From NCBI RefSeq assembly GCF_001611275.1, contig NZ_CP015080.1, positions 3,648,956 through 3,712,955 on the forward strand: a DNA stretch of 64,000 nucleotides, written 5' to 3'. Source of the stretch: Desulfuromonas sp. DDH964 (lineage in GTDB: Bacteria; Desulfobacterota; Desulfuromonadia; Desulfuromonadales; DDH964). This document shows, piece by piece, positions 7,818 to 15,727 of this stretch (positions are counted from its first letter, which is position 1; each line of letters begins with the position of its first letter). Position numbers and translations under genes: made by a program. A model generated the notes under the pieces. The model saw only the letters and a program-made list of their open reading frames with translations, was not told the DNA's origin and searched no databases.

Positions 7818-10800
7818 TCAGTGCCCCTCCATCGGCGCGGCGACAGTCTTCTTCTTCCTGGCAAAGAGCCGCGAAATCAGGACGAAAAAGAATGGGATGA
7901 AAATCAGGTCGATAAAGGTCGCCGACAACAGGCCGCCGGTGACCGCCGTACCGATGGCGTTCTGGGCCGCCGCACCCGCCCCGTTGGTCAGCGCCAGCGG
8001 GAGAGTGCCAAAGAAGAAGGCGAGCGAGGTCATGATGACCGGCCGCAGCCGGATCTTTACCGCCGTCAGGGTGGCTTCGACCAGCTCGTGCCCCTGATTC
8101 AGCTGGTCCTTGATGAACTGGATGATCAGGATGGCGTTCTTGGTCGAGAGACCCACCGTGGTGAGCAGGCCAATCTGCAGGTAGATGTCGTCAGGCAGAC
8201 CTCGCAGGGTTACCGCCGTCACCGCACCGACCAACCCCAGAGGGAGCATCAACAGGTTGACGAAAGGGATGGTCACGCTCTCGTAGAGAGCCGCCACGGC
8301 AAGAAAGACCACCAAGAGCGAGATGGCGTAGAGGGCCGGGGCCTGGGCGCCCGCCTTCTTCTCCTCGTAGGAGAGGCCGGTCCACTCGTAGCCAATCCCC
8401 GCCGGCAGCTTGGAGACCAGCTGTTCCATCCGGTTCATCGCCTCCCCGGTGCTGATGCCGGGCGCCGCCTGTCCCATGATCTCCACCGAGGGAATGCCAT
8501 TGTAGCGTTCCAGGCGCGGCGAACCGAACTGCCAGTGGGCGGTGGAAAACGCCGAGAAAGGAACCATCGCCCCCTGGTCGTTGCGGACGTACCAGCGGTT
8601 AATGTCCTCCGGCAGCATCCGGAACTGGGGATCAGCCTGGACAAAGACCTTCTTGACCCGGCCGTTCTGGATGAAGTCGTTGACGTAGCTGCTCCCCCAG
8701 GCCGTGGAGAGAACGCTGTTAATGTCCCCGATCGCCACCCCCTGAGCGCCAGCCCGGGCGTCGTCGATGTCGAGCTTGAACTCCGGGGTGTCGTTCTGGC
8801 CGTTGGGACGTACCGCAACCAGGTTGGGATCCTGCATCGCCATACCGAGGAGCTGGTTGCGCGCTGCCATCAGCTGGTCATGGCCGAGCCCACCGCGATC
8901 CTGGAGTTCCAGGTCGAACCCGTTGGCGACCCCGAGCTCCAACACCGCCGGCGGCGAAAAAGCGAACGCGAGGCCGTCGCGAATGTGGGAGAAGGCCTGC
9001 ATGGCCCGGCCGGCGATGGCGTCGGCCTGCAGCGCAGGTTCCTGCCGCACCTTCCAGTCCTTGAGCTTGACGAAGGCCAGTCCCATGTTCTGGCCACGGC
9101 CGGCGAAGCTGAAGCCGGCCACGGTGATGACCCCCTCGACGGCCTGCTTCTCGTCCTCGAGAAAGTGTTTCTCCATCTGTTGGAGAACTTTGATCGTTCG
9201 ATCCTGGGTCGCTCCGGCCGGCAATTGGGCCTGACAGATGAGAAAGCCCTGGTCCTCGCTCGGGAGGAAAGAGGTCGGCAGCTTGAGAAAGAAGTGGACC
9301 ATGACGGCAACGATGCAGCCGTAGATCAGCAAATAGCGCAGCGGCTTGCGGAACGAGTGGCCGACGATCCGCTCGTAATTGTGGCGGCAGAATTCGAAGG
9401 CCCGGTTGAAATAGCGGAAGAACCAGGGGAACCAGCCGCTTTCACCGGCCTGATGTCCCTTGGGGATCGGCTTCAGGATGGTTGCGCACAGCGCCGGGGT
9501 GAGGATCATCGCTACCAACACCGAGAGGATCATGGCGGAGATGATGGTGATGGAGAACTGGCGGTAGATGACGCCGGTCGAACCGCCGAAAAAGGCCATG
9601 GGGAGGAAAACCGCCGTCAGCACGGTAGCGATCCCCCACAGGGCTCCGGTGATCTGCCCCATCGACTTGATCGTCGCGTCATGGGGCGAGAGCCCCTCCT
9701 CGGACATGATCCGCTCGACGTTCTCTACCACAACGATGGCGTCGTCGACCAGCAGGCCGATGACGATGACCAGGGCGAACATGGTCAGGGTGTTGATGGA
9801 GAAACCGGCGACCGAAAGCGCCCCCATCGTCCCGAGCAGCACCACCGGCACGGCGATAGTCGGAATCAGGGTGGCGCGGATATTCTGCAAAAAGAGGAAC
9901 ATGATGACGAAGACCAGGCAGATCGCCTCGATCAGCGTCCGAACCACCTCTTCGATGGAGATTTTGACGAAGGGTGTGGAGTCGTAGGGATAGACCACCT
10001 TCAGCCCGGCCGGAAAGTACTTCTCCAGTTCGGCCATCTTGGCCTTGATCCGGGTCCCGGTCTCCAGGGCGTTGGCGCCCGAAGCGAGACGGACCGCCAT
10101 CCCGCCCAGCGGCTTGCCGTTGTAGAAGGCCTGGATCTGGTAGTCTTCGGTACCGATCTTGGTGGTTGCCACATCCTTCAGCCGCACCGTCGAGCCGTCA
10201 GGGTTAGTGCGCAGGATGATGGCGTCGAACTCTTCCGGCGTGTGCAGCAGGGTGCGGGCGGTGACGGTGGCGTTGAGCTGCTGTCCCTGCTCGGCCGGCA
10301 GGCCGCCGAACTGACCGGCCGAGACCTGGGCGTTCTGGGCCTGCAACGCCGCCACCACGTCGCTGGTGGTCAGGTGATAGTTGTAGAGCCTGGCCGGATC
10401 GAGCCAGACCCGCATAGCGTTCTGGGTGCCGAAAACCTGAAGTTCGCCGACGCCATCCAGGCGACTGATGATGTCCTGGACGTTGGAGACCATGAAGTCG
10501 GTGATGGCGTTGCGATCCATCGAGCCGTTTTCCGAGACCAGGCCGACGATCAGCAGGAAGTTGCGGGTCGATTTGACCACCTGAATTCCCTGCCGCTGGA
10601 CGATCTGCGGCAACAACGGCACCGCCAGTTGCAGCTTGTTCTGGGTCTGGACCTGGGCGATATTGGGGTCGGTGCCGGCCTTGAAGGTCAGGGTGATGGC
10701 GACCGTTCCCGAGGAGTCGCTGGTCGAGGACATGTAGAGCAGGTTGTCGATACCGTTGAGCTTCTGTTCGATCACCTGGGTGACGGTGTCCTGGACGGTC

Positions 10801-10964
10801 TGTGCCGAAGCGCCTGGATAGACGGCGCGAATGGCGATCTGCGGCGGCGCGATCGGCGGATACTGGGAGACCGGCAGGGTCTTGACCGCCAGCAGGCCGG
10901 CCAGCATGACGCCAATGGCAATCACCCAGGCAAAGATCGGGCGATTGATAAAAAATTTCGGCAT
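7818..10964 (-). CDS. RND multidrug efflux pump, HAE1 (AcrB/MexB) family
   Basis: A 1048-residue inner-membrane proton antiporter, full length for the HAE1 family. It begins [20 protein letters not shown], as AcrB homologues do. TM4 carries the paired aspartates of the proton relay in [18 protein letters not shown], and two large periplasmic loops alternate with twelve membrane helices. The porter domain shows SQYPPIAPP and the C-terminal repeat shows GLVGAVTAV and [13 protein letters not shown]. It should export lipophilic drugs, detergents or solvents from the periplasmic leaflet; specificity is not readable. It sits between the adaptor (12-nt gap) and the channel gene and should be controlled by the TetR regulator upstream. 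Confidence 0.95.
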   Translation of the reverse strand: MPKFFINRPIFAWVIAIGVMLAGLLAVKTLPVSQYPPIAPPQIAIRAVYPGASAQTVQDTVTQVIEQKLNGIDNLLYMSSTSDSSGTVAITLTFKAGTDPNIAQVQTQNKLQLAVPLLPQIVQRQGIQVVKSTRNFLLIVGLVSENGSMDRNAITDFMVSNVQDIISRLDGVGELQVFGTQNAMRVWLDPARLYNYHLTTSDVVAALQAQNAQVSAGQFGGLPAEQGQQLNATVTARTLLHTPEEFDAIILRTNPDGSTVRLKDVATTKIGTEDYQIQAFYNGKPLGGMAVRLASGANALETGTRIKAKMAELEKYFPAGLKVVYPYDSTPFVKISIEEVVRTLIEAICLVFVIMFLFLQNIRATLIPTIAVPVVLLGTMGALSVAGFSINTLTMFALVIVIGLLVDDAIVVVENVERIMSEEGLSPHDATIKSMGQITGALWGIATVLTAVFLPMAFFGGSTGVIYRQFSITIISAMILSVLVAMILTPALCATILKPIPKGHQAGESGWFPWFFRYFNRAFEFCRHNYERIVGHSFRKPLRYLLIYGCIVAVMVHFFLKLPTSFLPSEDQGFLICQAQLPAGATQDRTIKVLQQMEKHFLEDEKQAVEGVITVAGFSFAGRGQNMGLAFVKLKDWKVRQEPALQADAIAGRAMQAFSHIRDGLAFAFSPPAVLELGVANGFDLELQDRGGLGHDQLMAARNQLLGMAMQDPNLVAVRPNGQNDTPEFKLDIDDARAGAQGVAIGDINSVLSTAWGSSYVNDFIQNGRVKKVFVQADPQFRMLPEDINRWYVRNDQGAMVPFSAFSTAHWQFGSPRLERYNGIPSVEIMGQAAPGISTGEAMNRMEQLVSKLPAGIGYEWTGLSYEEKKAGAQAPALYAISLLVVFLAVAALYESVTIPFVNLLMLPLGLVGAVTAVTLRGLPDDIYLQIGLLTTVGLSTKNAILIIQFIKDQLNQGHELVEATLTAVKIRLRPVIMTSLAFFFGTLPLALTNGAGAAAQNAIGTAVTGGLLSATFIDLIFIPFFFVLISRLFARKKKTVAAPMEGH

Positions 10965-10976
10965 GACGGGGCTCCT

Positions 10977-12158
10977 CTACTTCGCTGCGGCCGGCTGCGC
11001 TGCAGCGGCAGGGGTACCGAAAGGAACAGGCTTGACCACCGTCCCCGGCCGGGCCCGTTGCAGCCCCTCCAGGATGACGCGGTCGCCGGGCTTTAGTCCA
11101 CCCGCGACGAGCCAGTAGTCACCGACCGTGCGTGCAACCTGAATCACCCGTTGCTCGACCTTATCGTCGGCACCGACCAGCATCACCACCGCGTTCCCTT
11201 CCGGATTGCGGGTCACGCCCCGCTGCGGCACCAGGATGGCATTTTCGTTGACCCCCTCTTCGAGAAGAGCGCGCACGTACATCCCGGGCAACAGGAGCTG
11301 TTTCGGATTGGGGAAGAGGGTACGCAGGGTGACCGAGCCGGTACTCGGGTCGACGGTAACGTCGGAAAACTTGAGGACCCCCGTCTGGTCGTAATCCGTC
11401 CCATCCTCGAAGACGAGCCGTACCTTGGCCTGGCCGGCCGCCCCCTTGAGGGCGCCGCTGGCCAGTTCCCGCTTTAGCTGCAGCAGCTCGGCGCTCGACT
11501 GGGTGACATCCACGTAGGCCGGATCGAGCGCCTGGATTGTCGCCAGCGGGGTGGCCTGACTGGCCGTCACCAAGGCGCCGGTGGTAACCAGAGAGCGGCC
11601 GATGCGGCCGCTGATCGGAGCCTTGACGGTTGTGTAACCGAGGTTGATGCGCGCTGTATCTACCGCTGCCTGAGCCACTTGGACGTCGGCTTCGGCCTGC
11701 TTGATGGCGGCTGTAACGTCGTCCGATTCCTGCTTGCTCACCGCGTCGATCTTGACCAGCCCGGCATAGCGCTCAGCCTTGAGGCGCGCCGGTTCGACGT
11801 TCGCCTCCGCCCGGGCGAGAGCCGCCTGGGCGCTGGCATAGGCAGCCTGGTAGGTGGCCGGATCGATCTGGTAGAGCACATCGCCGGCCTTCACCTCGCC
11901 CCCCTCGGTGAAGAGGCGCTTCTGGATAATCCCTCCCACCTGGGGGCGCACCTCGGCAATCAACCGCGCCGAAACCCGGCCGGCAAGTTCCCTGGTAAGG
12001 GTCACCGGCTGCGTCTTCATCACCGCGACTCCTACCTCAGGCGGCGGCGCCTGGGAAGGAGGAGCGGCTACCGACGGCTGGTCGCAGCCGGCAATCGTCA
12101 AGCCGGCCACGAGCAGCCCGGCAAACAGGATTTTTCTGAGTGTGCACACGTTTCGCAT
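10977..12158 (-). CDS. RND efflux periplasmic adaptor lipoprotein (AcrA/MexA family)
   Basis: A 393-residue membrane-fusion protein that bridges pump and channel. The chosen start MRNVCTLRKILFAGLLVAGL leads to the lipobox AGC, so the mature protein should be lipid-anchored in the inner membrane. Standard parts follow: a split lipoyl domain (VGGIIQKRLFTEGGEVKAGD and VKAPISGRIGRSLVTTGALV), a helical hairpin between them, a beta-barrel domain and a proximal domain. AGAGG lies upstream of the ATG at 12158; the longer open frame has no signal. It is the first structural gene after the TetR regulator. Confidence 0.93.
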   Translation of the reverse strand: MRNVCTLRKILFAGLLVAGLTIAGCDQPSVAAPPSQAPPPEVGVAVMKTQPVTLTRELAGRVSARLIAEVRPQVGGIIQKRLFTEGGEVKAGDVLYQIDPATYQAAYASAQAALARAEANVEPARLKAERYAGLVKIDAVSKQESDDVTAAIKQAEADVQVAQAAVDTARINLGYTTVKAPISGRIGRSLVTTGALVTASQATPLATIQALDPAYVDVTQSSAELLQLKRELASGALKGAAGQAKVRLVFEDGTDYDQTGVLKFSDVTVDPSTGSVTLRTLFPNPKQLLLPGMYVRALLEEGVNENAILVPQRGVTRNPEGNAVVMLVGADDKVEQRVIQVARTVGDYWLVAGGLKPGDRVILEGLQRARPGTVVKPVPFGTPAAAAQPAAAK

Positions 12159-12240
12159 AACAACCTCTGGCATGAAGTGGAAATAGGGCTTCGTCCCGGC
12201 GCGAGCCGGAACGGTTCTCAACCAAGGTGACCTTTCGGGA

Positions 12241-12816
12241 CTATCTTCGGACTCCGTCCCAGCAGGCCGCAGTGATCCGGGCGATGAGGTCTTCGTCCAG
12301 GGCGATGAACCCCAAAATATGGTCCCGGGCGACGGCCAGCAGTGGACCGAAAGCCAGGGCGAACAGGGAAGCCAGCGGCAGGTCCTTCATCACCTGCTGC
12401 GCGATGGCCTCGGCAAAAAGCTGCTGATAGACCCCGCAATTCCCCTTCTTTCCCAGCAGTTTGTCCCGCCGGAATTCGACCCCGTAGGGGGAGTTGTGAA
12501 ACTGTTCCAGGTAACGGAAATCGAGGGGGTGGTCGATAAAGTACTTGAGCCAGGCCGAGCCGAGGTGAATGAACCGCTCGCGGATCGGCTTGTCGGTCGC
12601 ATAGCCCACCATCAAGACCGGACGAATCCGGGATTCGAGCTCCTGATAGAGGACGTTGATGAGGACATCCTTGTTCTCGAAATAGCGGTAGATGGTCCCC
12701 GCCCCGACCCCGGCCCGCTCGGCAATCATCGCCATCGGCGCGCCGTGAAAGCCGTTTTCGGCGATCAGTTCGAGGGCGGCGTGGAGGATCTCTTCCCGCT
12801 TGTCGGTTCTGGTCAT
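12241..12816 (-). CDS. TetR-family repressor of the efflux operon
   Basis: A 191-residue regulator. The N-terminal helix-turn-helix (residues about 8-54) reads EILHAALELIAENGFHGAPM, then IAERAGVGAGTIYRYFENKD, classic for TetR. The C-terminal domain should bind the inducing drug and dimerise. It is the first gene of the tandem efflux operon, 82 nt before the adaptor gene. It carries a 16-bp perfect palindrome just upstream of its own ribosome-binding site (CGAGGAGA), which implies autoregulation together with the pump. Confidence 0.92.
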   Translation of the reverse strand: MTRTDKREEILHAALELIAENGFHGAPMAMIAERAGVGAGTIYRYFENKDVLINVLYQELESRIRPVLMVGYATDKPIRERFIHLGSAWLKYFIDHPLDFRYLEQFHNSPYGVEFRRDKLLGKKGNCGVYQQLFAEAIAQQVMKDLPLASLFALAFGPLLAVARDHILGFIALDEDLIARITAACWDGVRR

Positions 12817-12834
12817 GCGGTTCTCCTCGTTGCG

Positions 12835-12879
12835 GAATGAACGTTCATTCTTCTAGCACGGGGAGTTCCGCACGGGCAA
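12835..12879 (-). promoter_or_regulatory. TetR operator palindrome with overlapping promoter
   Basis: GAATGAACGTTCATTC (12835-12850) is a perfect 16-bp palindrome about 20 nt upstream of the TetR start codon. On the minus strand a possible -35 TTGCCC (12879-12874) and -10 CTAGAA (12856-12851) are spaced by 17 nt, so the palindrome abuts the -10 box. A bound repressor there would block transcription. The palindrome is seen directly; the promoter boxes match the consensus only partly. Confidence 0.75.
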
Positions 12880-12955
12880 GTGTTTTTTCGGCCCGCTAGT
12901 CGATTTCGATGGCGCCGATATCGGCGAGGGGGCGACCGGGATCGCAGGATCTTGC

Positions 12956-14131
12956 TCAGATCAACTTGCCGTTGGCGGGTTTCGGCGCCGGCAGCCGTGG
13001 GGCGAGGAAGCGGAAGAGCGTCGGGTAGACGACGCTGGCGAAGAGGGCGGTGAGGACGAGGGCGGCGCTGAGCGGGTCGGAGATCAGCCCCATGCGCTTG
13101 CCGAGGGTGCCGGCGACGACGATCATCGACAGGGGGGCCGAGAGGAGGATCGCCATTGCACCCGCCTCGCGAAAGGAGAGGCGCAGGGGACGCACCAGCA
13201 GCAGCGGCGAGAGGTTGCTGACCAGGACCATGCCGGTGAGGACGAGGGCGGTGAGGACGATCGGCAGCGAGGTGACGGTCTGCAGGTCGAGCTGGGAGCC
13301 GACGCCGATGAAGAAGAAGGGGATCAGAAAGCCGAAGCCGAGGGCATTGAGCTTCTCCTCGAAGCGCCCCATGCTGCGGAAGACCTGGCTGAAGATCATG
13401 CCGGCGAGAAACGAGCCGAGGATCGGCTCGGCGCCGGCGGCCGCGGCGAGAATGCCGCCGCCGAAGGCGACCACGACCACTGCCCGCACCCCTTCCTCGA
13501 CCGGGTCCTGGCTCTCCATCACCTTCGCCACCCGGTCGGGATGCCACCAGGCGAGCAGGTAGAGCAGCCGCAGCACCAGCAGCGCCAGGCCGAAGAGAAG
13601 CGCCAGCTTGCCGAGTTCGAGGACCGCCTCCCAGGCCAGACCGTGCTTGTGGTAGGCGTCGATCAGGGTCAGCACCAGGATCGAGAGGAGCTCGCCGGTC
13701 AAGGCAACGCCGATGATGTCGCGCCCGAGGGGGGTACGCGAGAGGCCGAGCTCCTTGAGGACCGGGATGGTGATGCCGGCGGAGATCATCGCCACCGCCA
13801 CGCCGAGGAAAAAGGGCTGGCCGCAGGCGACGAAAATTAGCGGAGTGACCGAGAAGGAGACGACCGAGATCAGCACGTACCAGGGGCTCTTGCCGCTCTT
13901 GCGGACGCTGTGCAGGTCGAGCTCCATGCCGGCGATGAACATCAGGTAGATGAAGCCGAGTTCGCGCAGCAGCTGAAACCACTCCGGTCGGCCGTTGATC
14001 AGGGTGTTGAAGAGGAAGGCGCCGTAGACGATTTCGAGGGCCGCCGAAGGGAGGCGGAAGCGGCGCGCGAAGAAGGGGATGACGGCGGCGCCGAGGACCA
14101 CCAGAAAGATGGAGAGCTGTTCGTGTCCCAT
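12956..14131 (-). CDS. Cation:proton antiporter, CPA2/Kef-type membrane subunit
   Basis: A 391-residue polytopic membrane protein starting MGHEQLSIFLVVLGAAVIPF. It has about ten to twelve hydrophobic helices and conserved CPA2 pieces: FLFNTLINGRPEW, LGFIYLMFIAGMELDL, GVALTGELLSIL, AEPILGSFLAGMIF and IPFFFIGVGSQLDL. Family members exchange K+ or Na+ for H+. Typical Kef proteins end in a cytoplasmic TrkA-N domain; here that function is supplied by the separate gene 8 nt upstream, so the two products probably form one gated transporter. The ion is not determined. Confidence 0.88.
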   Translation of the reverse strand: MGHEQLSIFLVVLGAAVIPFFARRFRLPSAALEIVYGAFLFNTLINGRPEWFQLLRELGFIYLMFIAGMELDLHSVRKSGKSPWYVLISVVSFSVTPLIFVACGQPFFLGVAVAMISAGITIPVLKELGLSRTPLGRDIIGVALTGELLSILVLTLIDAYHKHGLAWEAVLELGKLALLFGLALLVLRLLYLLAWWHPDRVAKVMESQDPVEEGVRAVVVVAFGGGILAAAAGAEPILGSFLAGMIFSQVFRSMGRFEEKLNALGFGFLIPFFFIGVGSQLDLQTVTSLPIVLTALVLTGMVLVSNLSPLLLVRPLRLSFREAGAMAILLSAPLSMIVVAGTLGKRMGLISDPLSAALVLTALFASVVYPTLFRFLAPRLPAPKPANGKLI

Positions 14132-14139
14132 GGCGCTCC

Positions 14140-15624
14140 TCAGGCGATCTTTTCGTCCGGCGGCATCAGCAGGGTGGAGATGCCGGCGCGCCGCACCAGG
14201 CTCCAGGCAACATCGGGACGCAGCAGGGGAAAGAGGCGCCCTTCGGGGTGCCAGCTGCCGACATCAGCGACCATCAGGTTGTAGTCGCCGAGGGCCGCGC
14301 TGATGACCCGTACCGGGTTCCCTTCCAGGTCGACGGCTCCCACCGTGGCACGGTAGACCAGGGCGAGTTCGGTCGCCGCCTTGCGCATCTCCGCTTCGGT
14401 CCCGTGCTCCTCCTCCGAGGCGATGTATTCGGAAGGAACGGCAAAGAGCGCATCGATGCGGTAACGAATCCCGGCCGACATCTCCAGGGTTGTCTCCAGG
14501 GCGTGCTGGAAACCGACCGGGTCGACCGCCGGCACCGCCACTTTTTCATAGGGAAAGCTGCCGGCCGCAAGGAGGACCGGGCAACCGACGATGCTGGAGA
14601 GCTGGCGCAGGCAGCGCTTGCTGAGGTGGTCGCCGAAGAGTTGCAGGCCGCGGCCGAGGGCGCCGTCGCGGGGGAGGATGACGACGCTGGCGTCGCGGCC
14701 GAGTTCGCGCACCGCGTCCCGCACCGCGGCGCAAGGTTCGTCGGTACCGGCCGGCTCGCAGCGCAGTTCGCCGACATGCTGGCGGGTCACCAGCCCGCGG
14801 AGTTCCTCTTCCAGCGCCTCCCCCGGCCGGGCGCAGACGAAGAGCGCCTTTTCGAGGGGGAAGACGCTGAGCAGGTAGGCGAGCTCCTCCAGGTAGGAAG
14901 GGGGCGGCTCGGCCGGGACATAGGCGACCAGGGTGTCGCCGAATTCGAGGGGAAAATGCTCGAAGCGGAAGGTCATCAGGTCGGTGACGGTCTTCAGCAC
15001 CTTGGGATCGCCGAGCAGCACCACCCGGTCCTTGGCACGCAGCACCGTGTCACCGCTCGGGATGACGATGTTGCCGTCGCGATAGACGATGCCGACCCGC
15101 CAGCTGCGGGGATTGAGGGCCGCCAGCGACTTGTTGGCAAGGCGCGAGTGGCCGTGAACCTCGACCTCGAGGATCTCGTTCTTGCCGAGACCGATCCCCT
15201 GCACCGTCTTGCTTTTGAACTCGACCCGGTTGCGCAGGAAGGTGGCGCTGGCGGTAAAGATCCCCTCGACCTCGACATCGAGCTTTTCCAGGGTCTTGAT
15301 GCCACCGCGGGTGATCCCCAGCGCGACCAGGCGCGGAACGTTGAAGTGCTGGCGCAGCACCCGGGCGACCTCGATATTGACATCCTCGGAGGTGGTGGTG
15401 ATGAGGATGGTGTCGACCTTGCCGGCGCCGGCCTTCTCCAGGAACATGCGGCTGGTGGCGTCCCCCTGGAAGGTTTCGAGCCCCTCGCTGCGCAGCTGCG
15501 CGGCGACCTCCAGCAGTTCCGGGCTGGCGTCGACGCAAACCAGATTAATGTGGCGCGAAAGGGTGCGCACCAGCTGCAGGCCGATATCCCCCAGGCCGAT
15601 GATCATGCATTTACCCGCTGCCAT
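14140..15624 (-). CDS. TrkA-N/TrkA-C ion-channel regulatory protein with C-terminal extension
   Basis: A 494-residue cytoplasmic protein. Residues 1-130 form a Rossmann RCK domain (KCMIIGLGDIGLQLV, the nucleotide-binding GxGxxG) with VCVDASPELLE and TILITTTSEDVN. A TrkA-C segment follows (GIVYRDGNIVIPSGDTVLRA). The remaining 260 residues have two repeated alpha/beta regions that look like universal-stress-type folds (KALFVCARPGEALEEELRGL; LMVADVGSWHP). The start at 15624 is preceded by GGGGAGGA. It lies just upstream of the antiporter gene, so a regulatory role on that transporter is likely. The extension is larger than in ordinary TrkA. Confidence 0.82.
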   Translation of the reverse strand: MAAGKCMIIGLGDIGLQLVRTLSRHINLVCVDASPELLEVAAQLRSEGLETFQGDATSRMFLEKAGAGKVDTILITTTSEDVNIEVARVLRQHFNVPRLVALGITRGGIKTLEKLDVEVEGIFTASATFLRNRVEFKSKTVQGIGLGKNEILEVEVHGHSRLANKSLAALNPRSWRVGIVYRDGNIVIPSGDTVLRAKDRVVLLGDPKVLKTVTDLMTFRFEHFPLEFGDTLVAYVPAEPPPSYLEELAYLLSVFPLEKALFVCARPGEALEEELRGLVTRQHVGELRCEPAGTDEPCAAVRDAVRELGRDASVVILPRDGALGRGLQLFGDHLSKRCLRQLSSIVGCPVLLAAGSFPYEKVAVPAVDPVGFQHALETTLEMSAGIRYRIDALFAVPSEYIASEEEHGTEAEMRKAATELALVYRATVGAVDLEGNPVRVISAALGDYNLMVADVGSWHPEGRLFPLLRPDVAWSLVRRAGISTLLMPPDEKIA

Positions 15625-15662
15625 CCGTCCTCCCCGTAGCGGTCCCGGCCGGCTCCGCCCCT

Positions 15663-15692
15663 TTGACAACTGCCGGCGCCCGGCCCTATACT
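15663..15692 (+). promoter_or_regulatory. Sigma-70-type promoter of the GAF/sigma-54 activator gene
   Basis: TTGACA (15663-15668) and TATACT (15687-15692) are separated by 18 nt and lie 36 nt before the ATG at 15728, in the divergent gap with the TrkA-like gene. The match to the vegetative consensus is strong. Confidence 0.75.
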
Positions 15693-15727
15693 CCCTGAGT
15701 AAAATTCCTACACACTCGGGAGTGGCC

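Noticed and set aside
7746..11096. 1116-codon plus-strand open frame opposite the RND pump
   Set aside because: It is the antisense shadow of the pump gene in GC-rich DNA; the product is rich in Arg, Gly, Gln and His, has no domain and no ribosome-binding site, whereas the minus strand encodes an intact RND transporter.
12813..13982. 389-codon minus-strand frame overlapping the antiporter
   Set aside because: Alternative frame of the antiporter gene, Arg/Pro/His-rich; the other frame gives a clear membrane transporter.
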